From DATDRS01 sp035291605 (lineage in GTDB: Bacteria > Chloroflexota > Anaerolineae > Anaerolineales > UBA6663), in assembly GCA_035291605.1 (NCBI GenBank), contig DATDRS010000142.1, forward strand, positions 1 to 10,358: a DNA stretch of 10,358 nucleotides. Reading direction: 5' to 3'. Shown here piece after piece: positions 1-6,577 of the stretch (within the stretch, counting starts at the first letter, position 1; each line of letters begins with the position of its first letter). Both the position numbers and the translations under genes were made by a program. The notes beneath the pieces are model-generated. The model was not told the DNA's origin. It made no database searches and saw only the letters and a list, made by a program, of their open reading frames with translations.

Positions 1-1
1 C

Positions 2-2524
2 ATCCTGGGCGGCCACCTCCAGCGCGTGCTCAACCGCTCCCCTGAACAGCGCCCGGTGGCTCAACGCATCCTGGAGACCCTCATGTCCGCCGACGGGCGG
101 CGCCTGATCCGCTCCCGCATGAAGATCATGGTGGAGCTCAATGCCGCGGGCCAGCCGGTCGCCCCCGCCGAGCTCGACAAGGTGCTCGATCAGCTGGTGG
201 AAAGCCACCTGCTGCGCGTCCACGACATCACCTCCAGCGCGCAACAGGGATACGAGACGACTTCCGGCCTCTCGTTTGAGCTGACGCACGACTACCTGCT
301 GGAGCAGATCAAAGTTGACCCGGCGGTGCAGGCGCGCAAAGCTGCGCAGGAACTGATCGAGCAGGAGGCGCAGAACTTCGAGCGCTTCAAAACGCTCTTG
401 AGCGACGACAAGCTGGCGATCCTCGCGCCCCGCCGGGACGAACTGGCGCTGAATGACTCGGCCAGGAAGCTGCTCGACCTGAGCGAACAGGCTGTCCGGC
501 GGCGCCGGGGATACCAGCGCCTGGGCATCGGGGCGGTAGTGCTGCTGGTCTTGCTCGGCGCGCTGGCCTTCGGCGCCATGCTCGTCAGCCGGAATCAACA
601 GGCCATCGCGCAGACGCAGGCGGCGCAGGCCGGCCGCCAGCGCACTACGGCGGAGGCCGCGGCCACCTCCGCCTCTTACGACCGGGCGACGAGTGAAGCG
701 GCGGCGCAGACGGCTAAACAGGAACAGGATAAAGCTGCCGAAGCCGCGCAGGCCGCCGCCGCCAACCAGGCCGAAGCCGAAGCCGCCGAGGCGACCGCCG
801 TCGCCCGCGCCGATCTCGCCAACGCCGTCGTCCAGGGGCTGTTCGACAAGAGCGGGTTGGTCCCGGTGGGCCACCTCCCCACCCAGCTTGCTTTTGATGG
901 CAAGCAGTTGTGGGTCATTAACCGGGATGACAACGCCATTCAATCCATTGACCCCGTCAACGGCAAGGCAGGCAATCCAATCCAGGTGGGGCAAGAACCG
1001 CGCGCCATCGTTTATGACGGGCGCCGCCTGTGGGTATCCGACTCAGAAGATGGCACGGTCATGGCTATTGACCCAAAGACCGGCCTGAAAGAGACGGTCA
1101 TTGACGTGGGCGACGAGCCGCGCGGCCTGGCCGTCGAGGAAAATCATCTGTGGATCGCGGATTACACCGGCAACGCCGTCTATACCGTTGACCTGAGCGA
1201 TGATTCTTTCGTCGGCGACCCCATCCCGGTCGGCGGCGGCCCCATCGCGCTGGCGTACGACGGCGCGCGCCTGTGGGTCGCCAATTATTTCAGCCACACC
1301 GTGCAGGCGATTGATCCTCGCACGCGCTTGACAGGAAAAGTCTATTCCACCCCCGGCCCGTGGTCGCTGGCCTTCGACGGCCGGAAATTGTGGGTCGCCA
1401 ATTACGACGCCCACACGGTCACGCCGATTGACCTGGCGCAAGACTTTACGGGCAAGCCCATCCCCGTCGGCCACAACCCCATCGGCCTGCTGTTCGACCA
1501 GCAGCGCATCTGGGTGTCGAGCTACGGCGACAACCTCATCCAGGCGATTGACCCGGCGGCGCAGCAGGCCGGGGTGCCGATCCCGGTCGGCACGCTCCCA
1601 GACGGACTGGCGTTCGACGGACAGCGGGTGTGGGTCGCAAACCGGCAAAACAGCACGGTCCAGGCCCTCGACCCGATTTCCGGGGACCTGCTCCCGGCCC
1701 GCCCGGTCTCTGACCCGCCGGTCGCCCTCGCTTTTGATCGCCGCCGGGTATGGATCGCGTACCCGAACCGGAACGTCATCCAATCCATTGACCCAAACAC
1801 AGGCGCCATCGTCTCGATCATCGGCGTTGGGCGGAATCCCCGGCGGCTGCTCTTTGATGGGACGCGGTTGTGGGTGAGCAACTATGACGATCACACCGTG
1901 CAGGCGCTCGAAGTTGAGACGAACCGCCTCCGCAGTCCCATCCCGGTGAACCCGGGGCCGCTGGCGCTGGCCTGGGATGGAGACCGGCTGTGGGTCGCCA
2001 GTGACGTCAGCGGGACGGTGCAGGCCATTGACGGCGAGGCCCAGCAGGTCGTCGCGACGGTTGTGGTTGGGAACAGGCCCTCGGCGCTGGCCTTCGACGG
2101 GCGGCTCATCTGGGTCGTCAATCAAGGCGACCAGACGGTGCAGACGATCGAGGCCGGAACTCAGCACACCGACGGCATCACGTTCACGGTGGGTTATGGC
2201 GCCAGCGCGCTGGCCTGGGACGGGCAGCGCGTGTGGGTCGCCAACGGGGAGGACGATACCATTCAGGCGATTGACACCGCGGCGCGCGAGGTCCAGCCGC
2301 CCATCGAGGTCGGCAACAACCCGCAGGCTCTGTTTTACGATGGCCTGCTCCTGTGGGTGGCGAATTACTGGAGCAACAGCGTGCAGGCGGTGGACCCGGC
2401 CACCGGCCGGCCGGGGACTGCCATCCCGGTGGGCATCGGGCCGTTCGCCTTTGCCTTTGACGGCAAGCAGCTGTGGATCGCGAACTACGATGCGAAATCC
2501 CTGCAATACGTCATCATCCGCTAA
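2..2524 (+). CDS. STAND-type (nSTAND1-like) signalling protein with membrane anchor and 14-unit beta-propeller, 5'-truncated
   Basis: The reading frame is open to the left edge, so the start and the P-loop ATPase lie outside the window; the GTG at 26 is probably internal. Visible order: a winged-helix-like end of a STAND ATPase region with the characteristic L-T-H-D-Y-L at 281-298; a charged linker ending in four arginines; one hydrophobic helix (about 521-590); an Ala/Glu/Gln-rich coiled coil (about 590-840); then 14 units of about 40 residues from 869 to the stop. Most units carry a core like A-F-D-G-x-x-L-W-V-A-N followed by a V-Q-A-I-D-P strand. Known for the family: STAND proteins are ATP-driven switches in which the repeat domain senses a ligand or partner and the N-terminal domain acts. 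The arginines before the helix favour an ATPase inside and a propeller outside the cell (inference). The ligand and effector are unknown. The YVTN/Vgb/NHL-like propeller replaces the WD40 repeats usual in this layout. Domain type fairly sure, function not. Confidence 0.8.
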   Translation: MLGGHLQRVLNRSPEQRPVAQRILETLMSADGRRLIRSRMKIMVELNAAGQPVAPAELDKVLDQLVESHLLRVHDITSSAQQGYETTSGLSFELTHDYLLEQIKVDPAVQARKAAQELIEQEAQNFERFKTLLSDDKLAILAPRRDELALNDSARKLLDLSEQAVRRRRGYQRLGIGAVVLLVLLGALAFGAMLVSRNQQAIAQTQAAQAGRQRTTAEAAATSASYDRATSEAAAQTAKQEQDKAAEAAQAAAANQAEAEAAEATAVARADLANAVVQGLFDKSGLVPVGHLPTQLAFDGKQLWVINRDDNAIQSIDPVNGKAGNPIQVGQEPRAIVYDGRRLWVSDSEDGTVMAIDPKTGLKETVIDVGDEPRGLAVEENHLWIADYTGNAVYTVDLSDDSFVGDPIPVGGGPIALAYDGARLWVANYFSHTVQAIDPRTRLTGKVYSTPGPWSLAFDGRKLWVANYDAHTVTPIDLAQDFTGKPIPVGHNPIGLLFDQQRIWVSSYGDNLIQAIDPAAQQAGVPIPVGTLPDGLAFDGQRVWVANRQNSTVQALDPISGDLLPARPVSDPPVALAFDRRRVWIAYPNRNVIQSIDPNTGAIVSIIGVGRNPRRLLFDGTRLWVSNYDDHTVQALEVETNRLRSPIPVNPGPLALAWDGDRLWVASDVSGTVQAIDGEAQQVVATVVVGNRPSALAFDGRLIWVVNQGDQTVQTIEAGTQHTDGITFTVGYGASALAWDGQRVWVANGEDDTIQAIDTAAREVQPPIEVGNNPQALFYDGLLLWVANYWSNSVQAVDPATGRPGTAIPVGIGPFAFAFDGKQLWIANYDAKSLQYVIIR
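869..2521 (+). repeat. Fourteen tandem propeller-coding units of about 120 bp
   Basis: In-frame units begin at 869, 989, 1109, 1232, 1352, 1469, 1589, 1709, 1829, 1949, 2069, 2192, 2312 and 2432. Spacing is 117-123 bp, mostly exactly 120. Each encodes about 40 residues with a conserved L/V/I-W-V/I core and a closing P-I-P-V-like strand. The last unit stops after about 30 residues, without its closing strand, while an extra L-V-P-V strand sits just before unit 1 (from about 857). Fourteen units suit two seven-bladed propellers. Units have diverged at the DNA level, so this is an old internal duplication rather than a recent expansion. Confidence 0.9.
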
Positions 2525-2550
2525 GAATTCAGGAACAGTTCCCTCAGGCT

Positions 2551-2555
2551 GGAGG
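2551..2555 (+). promoter_or_regulatory. Shine-Dalgarno GGAGG that decides the ABC exporter start
   Basis: GGAGG is followed by 8 bases and then GTG at 2564. The in-frame TTG at 2558 lies only 2 bases after it, too close for normal initiation. Confidence 0.7.
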
Positions 2556-2563
2556 CTTTGAGT

Positions 2564-4861
2564 GTGAGGAATAATTCTCAACCCCAAGACAGCGGCGAGC
2601 AGCAACCTAACCTGCTGTCGCCGGAACGGAGCCGCTACCTCTGGCGGCGTTTATGGGCTTACGCCGGGCGGCGGAAGTACCGTTGGTACCTCGCCATCGC
2701 GGGCATCGTCGTCTCGACGCTCATGCTGATGGTCGTCTACCTGTTGATTTCGCCGCTGCTGGACGTGGCCCTTCCGAACGGCCTGAACCCCGCCACGCGC
2801 GAGGCGGGCCTGCGACAGGCGGCGCAGATTCTGCTCGCCATGGTCGGCCTCACCCTGCTGGGCAACCTGATCAACCGCCAATCCAACGCCTTCGTCGCCC
2901 GCCTGGCGCAGGACATGATGGTGGACCTGCGCACCGATTACGCCGCCAGCCTCCTGCGGCAGGGGATGACGTTCTACCGCAAGCACGAGGTCGGCGCGCT
3001 CCTGTCCATCGGCATGAACGACGCGGAGGTCATCAGCAGCTTCTTCATGGACGAGCTGGCCGGCCTGCTGAACTACGCGGCCCAATTCGTCTTCGCCCTC
3101 GGGGCCATGCTCTACCGCAGCCTGCCGCTGTCGGCGGGGAGCATCATTTTTACCGGCCTCCTGTACGGCCTGAGCCTGCGCCTCATCGTCCCGCGCACCC
3201 GGCGGCTGGCGGCGGCCTACAGCCAGCAGCTGGGGCGGGTCAACGCCGTGCTGGACGAGACGCTGAGCGGCGTGCGCGACATCCAGATTTTCACCCAGCA
3301 GGAACGCATCATCCGGCGATGCCGCGCCGCGCTCAAAACCCTGGGCGATTATCTGGTTGGCGCGCGGAACCTGTCCTACTGGAACAGTTCCGTGTTCTAC
3401 ATCGTGGATGGGCTGGGCCAGTCGCTGATTTACGGCCTGGGGGTCTTGGTCACTATCCTGGGGCTGTTCCGGTCCGGCTTCACCAGCGGCCAGCTCGCCA
3501 GTTTCGTCGGCCTGTTCTCCAACTTCACCAGCCCGGTCAAAGCCCTCGGCAGCGCGGCGATCAAGGTGCAGTCCATGCTGGTCGCCGCCGACCGGGTGTT
3601 CGCCGTAATGGACGCCCCGCCCGAAATCCAGGAAAAACCAGACGCCCGCGACCCCGGGCGGCTCAAGGGGCACATCAAATTTGAAAACGTCAGCTTCGGT
3701 TATGATCCCAAAGACCTGCTGGCGTGGAAGCTGAACAGCGTGAACCTGGAAATCCTGCCCGGGGAGAAGGTCGCGTTCGTGGGCGGGTCCGGCTCGGGCA
3801 AAAGCACGCTGATGAATTTGGTCGCCCGGCTTTATGACCCGACCGGCGGTCGGGTGACGATTGACGGGTTGGACGCGCGCGACATGCAGATCAATGCGCT
3901 GCGCCGCAACTTCGGGCTGGTCGCTCAGAACGTCATCCTGTTCGAGGGGACGGTCGCCGACAACATCCGGTTTGGCAGACCGGAGGCGGATGAGCAGGCC
4001 GTCGAGGCCGCCGCCCGGATCGGTTACGTGACCGAGTTCGTCGGCAAACTGGACGACGGCTACGACACGGCGCTGGACGCGGGCGGCCAGGGCCTCAGCG
4101 GCGGGCAGAAACAGCGGGTGTGCATCGCCCGCGCCGCGCTCGTGGACCCGGCCATCCTGCTCCTCGACGAGGCGACTTCCGCGCTCGACGCACAGAGCGA
4201 AGCCGAGGTCGCCAAATCGCTCGACGCGCTCAGTCGCGGGCGCACGACGCTGGTCGTCACCCACCGCCTGAACACGATCAAGAACGCCGACAAAATCGTG
4301 GTGTTGGGCGCCGACCAATTCGGTTTCAGCGTGATCAAAGCCGTGGGGACGCACGACGAGTTGATCGAGAAATCTGCCGAGTATCTCACGCTGTACGGCA
4401 AGATCAGGAAGAAATCCATCCTCCTGCCCATCGGCCCGCGTTACGACACCACCCCCGCCCTGCCGACCGTGATCGGCCTGGCGCAAGCCTACAATGCGCC
4501 CGTGCATCTGCTCGACTTTGGCCCGCTCAAAACAGATGGCGCGGACAAGCACTTTGGCGTGACGGTGATTCCGGGACAGAATGTGTTCTCACTCAACCTG
4601 GCGCATAAAACGCGCGTGGATCGGGTGGTGCAAGAACTGAAAGGCGAGGGCCTCAAGGTGAGCGTCATTGAGCCGCCCGAGGGCAGCGCCGACTGGGTCG
4701 AAGCGACGATCCGGGTGGTTCAAACGACCGACGCCTCCCACCTGGTGGCGGTGGACAACGTGATGATCCCCATGGACAAGTTGCGGGCGGATATCCGCAC
4801 CATTGAGCGCAAGGCCGCCGTCGAGTACATCCTGGTCAGCCCGCTGGCGGCGGTCGAGTAG
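2564..4861 (+). CDS. ABC exporter half-transporter (permease-ATPase fusion) with C-terminal Usp-like domain
   Basis: A 765-residue MsbA/MDR-like half-transporter expected to act as a dimer in the cytoplasmic membrane; substrate unknown. About six membrane helices lie at residues 43-64, 87-103, 168-187, 189-209, 277-302 and 311-325. The nucleotide-binding domain follows: A-loop Tyr380, Walker A G-G-S-G-S-G-K-S-T (407-415), Q-loop Gln455, signature L-S-G-G-Q-K-Q-R (511-518), Walker B with catalytic Glu536, and switch His567. All ATPase residues are intact. Residues 618-765 are extra: they begin I-L-L-P-I-G-P-R-Y-D and end Y-I-L-V-S-P, like the first and last strands of universal stress proteins, but without the usual glycine-rich ATP motif. 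I chose GTG 2564 because GGAGG at 2551-2555 lies 8 bases upstream; the in-frame TTG at 2558 is too close. The gap to the STAND gene is 39 bases, so co-transcription is likely. ABC assignment is firm; the Usp-like call is tentative. Confidence 0.93.
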   Translation: MRNNSQPQDSGEQQPNLLSPERSRYLWRRLWAYAGRRKYRWYLAIAGIVVSTLMLMVVYLLISPLLDVALPNGLNPATREAGLRQAAQILLAMVGLTLLGNLINRQSNAFVARLAQDMMVDLRTDYAASLLRQGMTFYRKHEVGALLSIGMNDAEVISSFFMDELAGLLNYAAQFVFALGAMLYRSLPLSAGSIIFTGLLYGLSLRLIVPRTRRLAAAYSQQLGRVNAVLDETLSGVRDIQIFTQQERIIRRCRAALKTLGDYLVGARNLSYWNSSVFYIVDGLGQSLIYGLGVLVTILGLFRSGFTSGQLASFVGLFSNFTSPVKALGSAAIKVQSMLVAADRVFAVMDAPPEIQEKPDARDPGRLKGHIKFENVSFGYDPKDLLAWKLNSVNLEILPGEKVAFVGGSGSGKSTLMNLVARLYDPTGGRVTIDGLDARDMQINALRRNFGLVAQNVILFEGTVADNIRFGRPEADEQAVEAAARIGYVTEFVGKLDDGYDTALDAGGQGLSGGQKQRVCIARAALVDPAILLLDEATSALDAQSEAEVAKSLDALSRGRTTLVVTHRLNTIKNADKIVVLGADQFGFSVIKAVGTHDELIEKSAEYLTLYGKIRKKSILLPIGPRYDTTPALPTVIGLAQAYNAPVHLLDFGPLKTDGADKHFGVTVIPGQNVFSLNLAHKTRVDRVVQELKGEGLKVSVIEPPEGSADWVEATIRVVQTTDASHLVAVDNVMIPMDKLRADIRTIERKAAVEYILVSPLAAVE

Positions 4862-4957
4862 CAAGCCGTGCCCCCCGGTTTGCGGAATGCTCAGCGGGCC
4901 TTGCCTCGACGGGTGGGGGCCCCCCGGCGAGGGAGAAGCAGGGGCTGGCGCAGTCTC
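4862..4957. terminator. Convergent intergenic gap with GC-rich imperfect palindrome (4904-4932), possible bidirectional terminator
   Basis: The ABC exporter and the phosphatase end toward each other across 96 bases. Arms CCTCG (4904-4908) and CGAGG (4928-4932) flank a GGGGG/CCCCCC core. The 9-mer GCCCCCCGG occurs at both 4870-4878 and 4919-4927. There is no T-tract on either strand, and the perfect core leaves almost no loop, so a classical intrinsic terminator is not shown. The position between converging genes is the main argument. Confidence 0.3.
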
Positions 4958-6190
4958 CTAGCGGATGACCACAGGCAGGTAAACTCTTGAGTCCCTGGCG
5001 GAGGGAGCTGTGGTCGGCTTAGGCGTGTTCGTCGCCGGCGGCGTGCCGCTGGATGCCTGAGCCGTGGTCGGGGTGGGTGACGGGCTGGCCGTGGATGTCG
5101 GCGTGCGGGTCGGCGTTGTCGTGGCCGTGCCGTCCGGCTCCTGAGTCGCGGTCGGGGTGGATGTCTGACTCGTGCCCGGCGCTGGCGTGCTCGTCGGCGT
5201 TGCCCCGCCGCCCGCTGTGTGAGTCGCGCTCGGCATGGGCGTTTCAGTGGCTGTTGGAGTCCGGGTCGCCGTCGCCGTCGGCGTATCGGTCAGGCCGCCA
5301 GCGTAGATCGTGTAAGTGTCAATCACGACGCCCGTCCGCGTGATGAACTGAAAAGTGACCCGGGTCTCATCCGCAGTGACCAGCATGGCGCCGTAGTCCG
5401 CGTTGTAGCGGGCCAGGCTCCCGGCGACCGGATCGCCGAACGAATAGATGCTCCTGCCCCCCAAACCGTTGACGAAGTAGGGAAAACCGTTCAGGACGAT
5501 CCGCTCGTAGGTGTGATCGTGTCCGGCCAGGACGGCATCTGCGCCCCACGCTTCGTACGGCCATTGCAAGGTAGCATTAGACCCATGCACTGACCCGGAT
5601 GAATACGGCGCGTGGTGCAGGAACACTAACTTCCACGGGGCGACCGAAGCGGCCAGGCGGTTTTGCAGCCACGCGCCCTGCGTGGAATTGCTCGTATCCC
5701 CATCCGGCTCGTGCGGGTCGCTGTCGAGCATGAAGAAATGCGCCGGCCCCCAGAGGAACTCGTAATAGCGCTCGCTGCCGGGCAGCGTGAAGTAGCGCAG
5801 ATAGGGGCGGGCGCCGTTCGTGTTCCAATCGTGATTCCCCAGGACCGGAAAGAAACGGTTGGTCGCGGCCCCAGCCCCGTAGCTGCCGGTATAGGGATAG
5901 ATGAAGGCGTGGTAAAACTGGCCGATGTTCTGGTCAATCGTCGAGGTCGCGCCGTCCGGATAATTGTTGTCGCCCGTCGTGGCAATAAAGTCCGGGTTCC
6001 AGCTCTTGACCAGGTCAGCCACGTCCGCCTCGTTGCTGCCCCCGCTGCCGTAATCGCCGATCACGGCAAACCGAATCGCGGCCGCTTGGAGCAACGGGTG
6101 GCTCGCCGTCTGCGCCCAGGGGGCATTAAAAAAGGCCAGAACCAGGATGAGGATCAGGCCGACGATGACGCCCCGACGGAATACCATCAT
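4958..6190 (-). CDS. Secreted purple-acid-phosphatase-like metallophosphoesterase with Thr/Pro-rich tail
   Basis: A 410-residue protein. Residues 1-27 form a signal peptide (F-R-R, then a long hydrophobic stretch). The catalytic domain (about 38-295) shows all five purple acid phosphatase metal motifs in order: Asp46 in G-D-Y-G, G-D-N-N-Y (73-77, with the Tyr77 that marks this family), G-N-H-D (118-121), V-F-L-H (189-192) and G-H-D-H (223-226). It should hydrolyse phosphate esters outside the membrane using a two-metal centre; the substrate is unknown. Residues 302-398 are a Thr/Pro/Ala/Ser linker, and the protein ends Y-L-P-V-V-I-R. Such endings recur, as I recall, on exported Chloroflexota proteins and may be an anchoring or sorting signal (inference). 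I chose the first of two ATGs because TATAAT ends 5 bases upstream, suggesting a leaderless transcript; no Shine-Dalgarno is visible. It runs opposite to all its neighbours. Confidence 0.92.
   Translation of the reverse strand: MMVFRRGVIVGLILILVLAFFNAPWAQTASHPLLQAAAIRFAVIGDYGSGGSNEADVADLVKSWNPDFIATTGDNNYPDGATSTIDQNIGQFYHAFIYPYTGSYGAGAATNRFFPVLGNHDWNTNGARPYLRYFTLPGSERYYEFLWGPAHFFMLDSDPHEPDGDTSNSTQGAWLQNRLAASVAPWKLVFLHHAPYSSGSVHGSNATLQWPYEAWGADAVLAGHDHTYERIVLNGFPYFVNGLGGRSIYSFGDPVAGSLARYNADYGAMLVTADETRVTFQFITRTGVVIDTYTIYAGGLTDTPTATATRTPTATETPMPSATHTAGGGATPTSTPAPGTSQTSTPTATQEPDGTATTTPTRTPTSTASPSPTPTTAQASSGTPPATNTPKPTTAPSARDSRVYLPVVIR
4997..5290 (-). repeat. Low-complexity Thr/Pro-rich coding repeat in the phosphatase tail
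   Basis: Degenerate short units coding T-P-T-A, T-A-T and S-P-T-P-like steps over residues 302-398, seen on the + strand as repeated gtcggcgt/gtcggggt blocks. It is probably a flexible, perhaps O-glycosylated spacer lifting the enzyme from the cell surface. Such tracts are prone to length variation. Confidence 0.85.
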
Positions 6191-6195
6191 AGTAG

Positions 6196-6201
6196 ATTAT
6201 A
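6196..6201 (-). promoter_or_regulatory. -10 box (TATAAT) of the phosphatase, likely leaderless
   Basis: The minus strand reads G-TATAAT followed by 5 bases and then ATG at 6190. With normal spacing, transcription would begin at or next to the A of the ATG. The -35 position 17 bases upstream (6219-6224) reads ACCCCC, which does not match TTGACA, and it is covered by one arm of an inverted repeat. Confidence 0.6.
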
Positions 6202-6218
6202 CGACAAGATTCAGATCA

Positions 6219-6254
6219 GGGGGTAAGGCCAGAAACGGTTGCGCGTTTACCCCC
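6219..6254. repeat. Inverted repeat GGGGGTAA-N20-TTACCCCC between divergent promoters
   Basis: Perfect 8-base arms lie at 6219-6226 and 6247-6254. The left arm covers the -35 position of the minus-strand promoter. The right arm lies between the -35 and -10 of the plus-strand promoter. This is a plausible operator for a dimeric regulator; a 20-base hairpin loop is the less likely reading. No regulator gene is in the window. Confidence 0.45.
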
Positions 6255-6267
6255 CACGGGCTATAGT
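6239..6267 (+). promoter_or_regulatory. Sigma-70-type promoter of the five-gene cluster
   Basis: TTGCGC (6239-6244; three matches to TTGACA), a 17-base spacer, then TATAGT (6262-6267; five of six). It lies about 40 bases before the ATG at 6308, leaving a leader long enough to include the Shine-Dalgarno AAGGAG at 6297-6302. Confidence 0.5.
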
Positions 6268-6296
6268 TCCCGCCATGCCCACCGATTCTCTTTACG

Positions 6297-6302
6297 AAGG
6301 AG
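6297..6302 (+). promoter_or_regulatory. Shine-Dalgarno AAGGAG of the DUF4404-like gene
   Basis: A strong ribosome-binding site 5 bases before ATG 6308. It fixes the start 69 bases downstream of the longest possible reading frame. Confidence 0.8.
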
Positions 6303-6307
6303 TGTCT

Positions 6308-6577
6308 ATGGACCCGCAAGAACTCCGTAACATGCTCGAAAAACTGCACGCCGAGCTTAAGCAGACCGAATCGATTGACGAGCAGGGGCGGCAGATGCTC
6401 CACAGCCTGATGCACGACATCCAGGAGGTGCTCGCCCGCTCCGGCGAAGACGAGTCGCTCTATCCGCCGCTGTCGCGGCGACTGGCCGAGGCGGTGAAAC
6501 ACTTCGAAGTATCGCACCCCAAGCTCACGCTCGCCATCGGCCAGGCGCTGGATATTTTAAGCCAGGCGGGGTTCTGA
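6308..6577 (+). CDS. Small DUF4404-like helical protein
   Basis: An 89-residue soluble acidic protein predicted to be almost all helix. It starts M-D-P-Q-E-L-R, and its C-terminal half has H-F-E-V-S-H-P-K-L-T followed by an amphipathic helix, which resembles the DUF4404 pattern (E-L-R near the start, F-E-x-x-H-P-x-L-T near the end). Function is unknown for that family. I chose ATG 6308 because AAGGAG (6297-6302) lies 5 bases upstream; the frame also extends to 6239, but that would run through the promoter. It is the first gene of the cluster, and its TGA directly abuts the ATG of the methyltransferase, implying co-expression. Family recognised from memory, so the name is moderately sure. Confidence 0.8.
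   Translation: MDPQELRNMLEKLHAELKQTESIDEQGRQMLHSLMHDIQEVLARSGEDESLYPPLSRRLAEAVKHFEVSHPKLTLAIGQALDILSQAGF

Noticed and set aside
869..2521. Regular 120-bp spacing that at first looks like a direct-repeat array
   Set aside because: The units are in frame, coding and diverged along their whole length; there are no identical repeats with unique spacers, so it is not CRISPR or a satellite.
2532..2542. Palindrome GGAACAGTTCC before the ABC gene, identical to one at 3381-3391 inside it
   Set aside because: The second copy is fully explained by codons (W-N-S-S). The one-base centre is unlike the LexA boxes I know, so two copies of an 11-mer are not enough to call an operator.
1043..2605. A 520-codon open frame on the minus strand across the propeller region
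   Set aside because: It mirrors the repeated + strand units, has no recognisable domain and no sensible start context. High GC and repeated codons keep the antisense frame open.
2651..4552. A 633-codon open frame on the minus strand opposite the ABC exporter
   Set aside because: The + strand carries every ABC transporter motif. The antisense product is a low-complexity Arg/Gln/Ala/Val mixture without a fold I recognise.
2..4861. STAND protein plus ABC exporter as an antiviral defence system
   Set aside because: Some STAND proteins are antiviral, but the effector end is missing and no other defence gene or mobile element is nearby. Nothing here supports it directly.
6239..6307. Upstream start for the DUF4404-like protein adding 23 residues
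   Set aside because: The extension lies within promoter elements and lacks a ribosome site, while ATG 6308 has a strong AAGGAG at the right distance.
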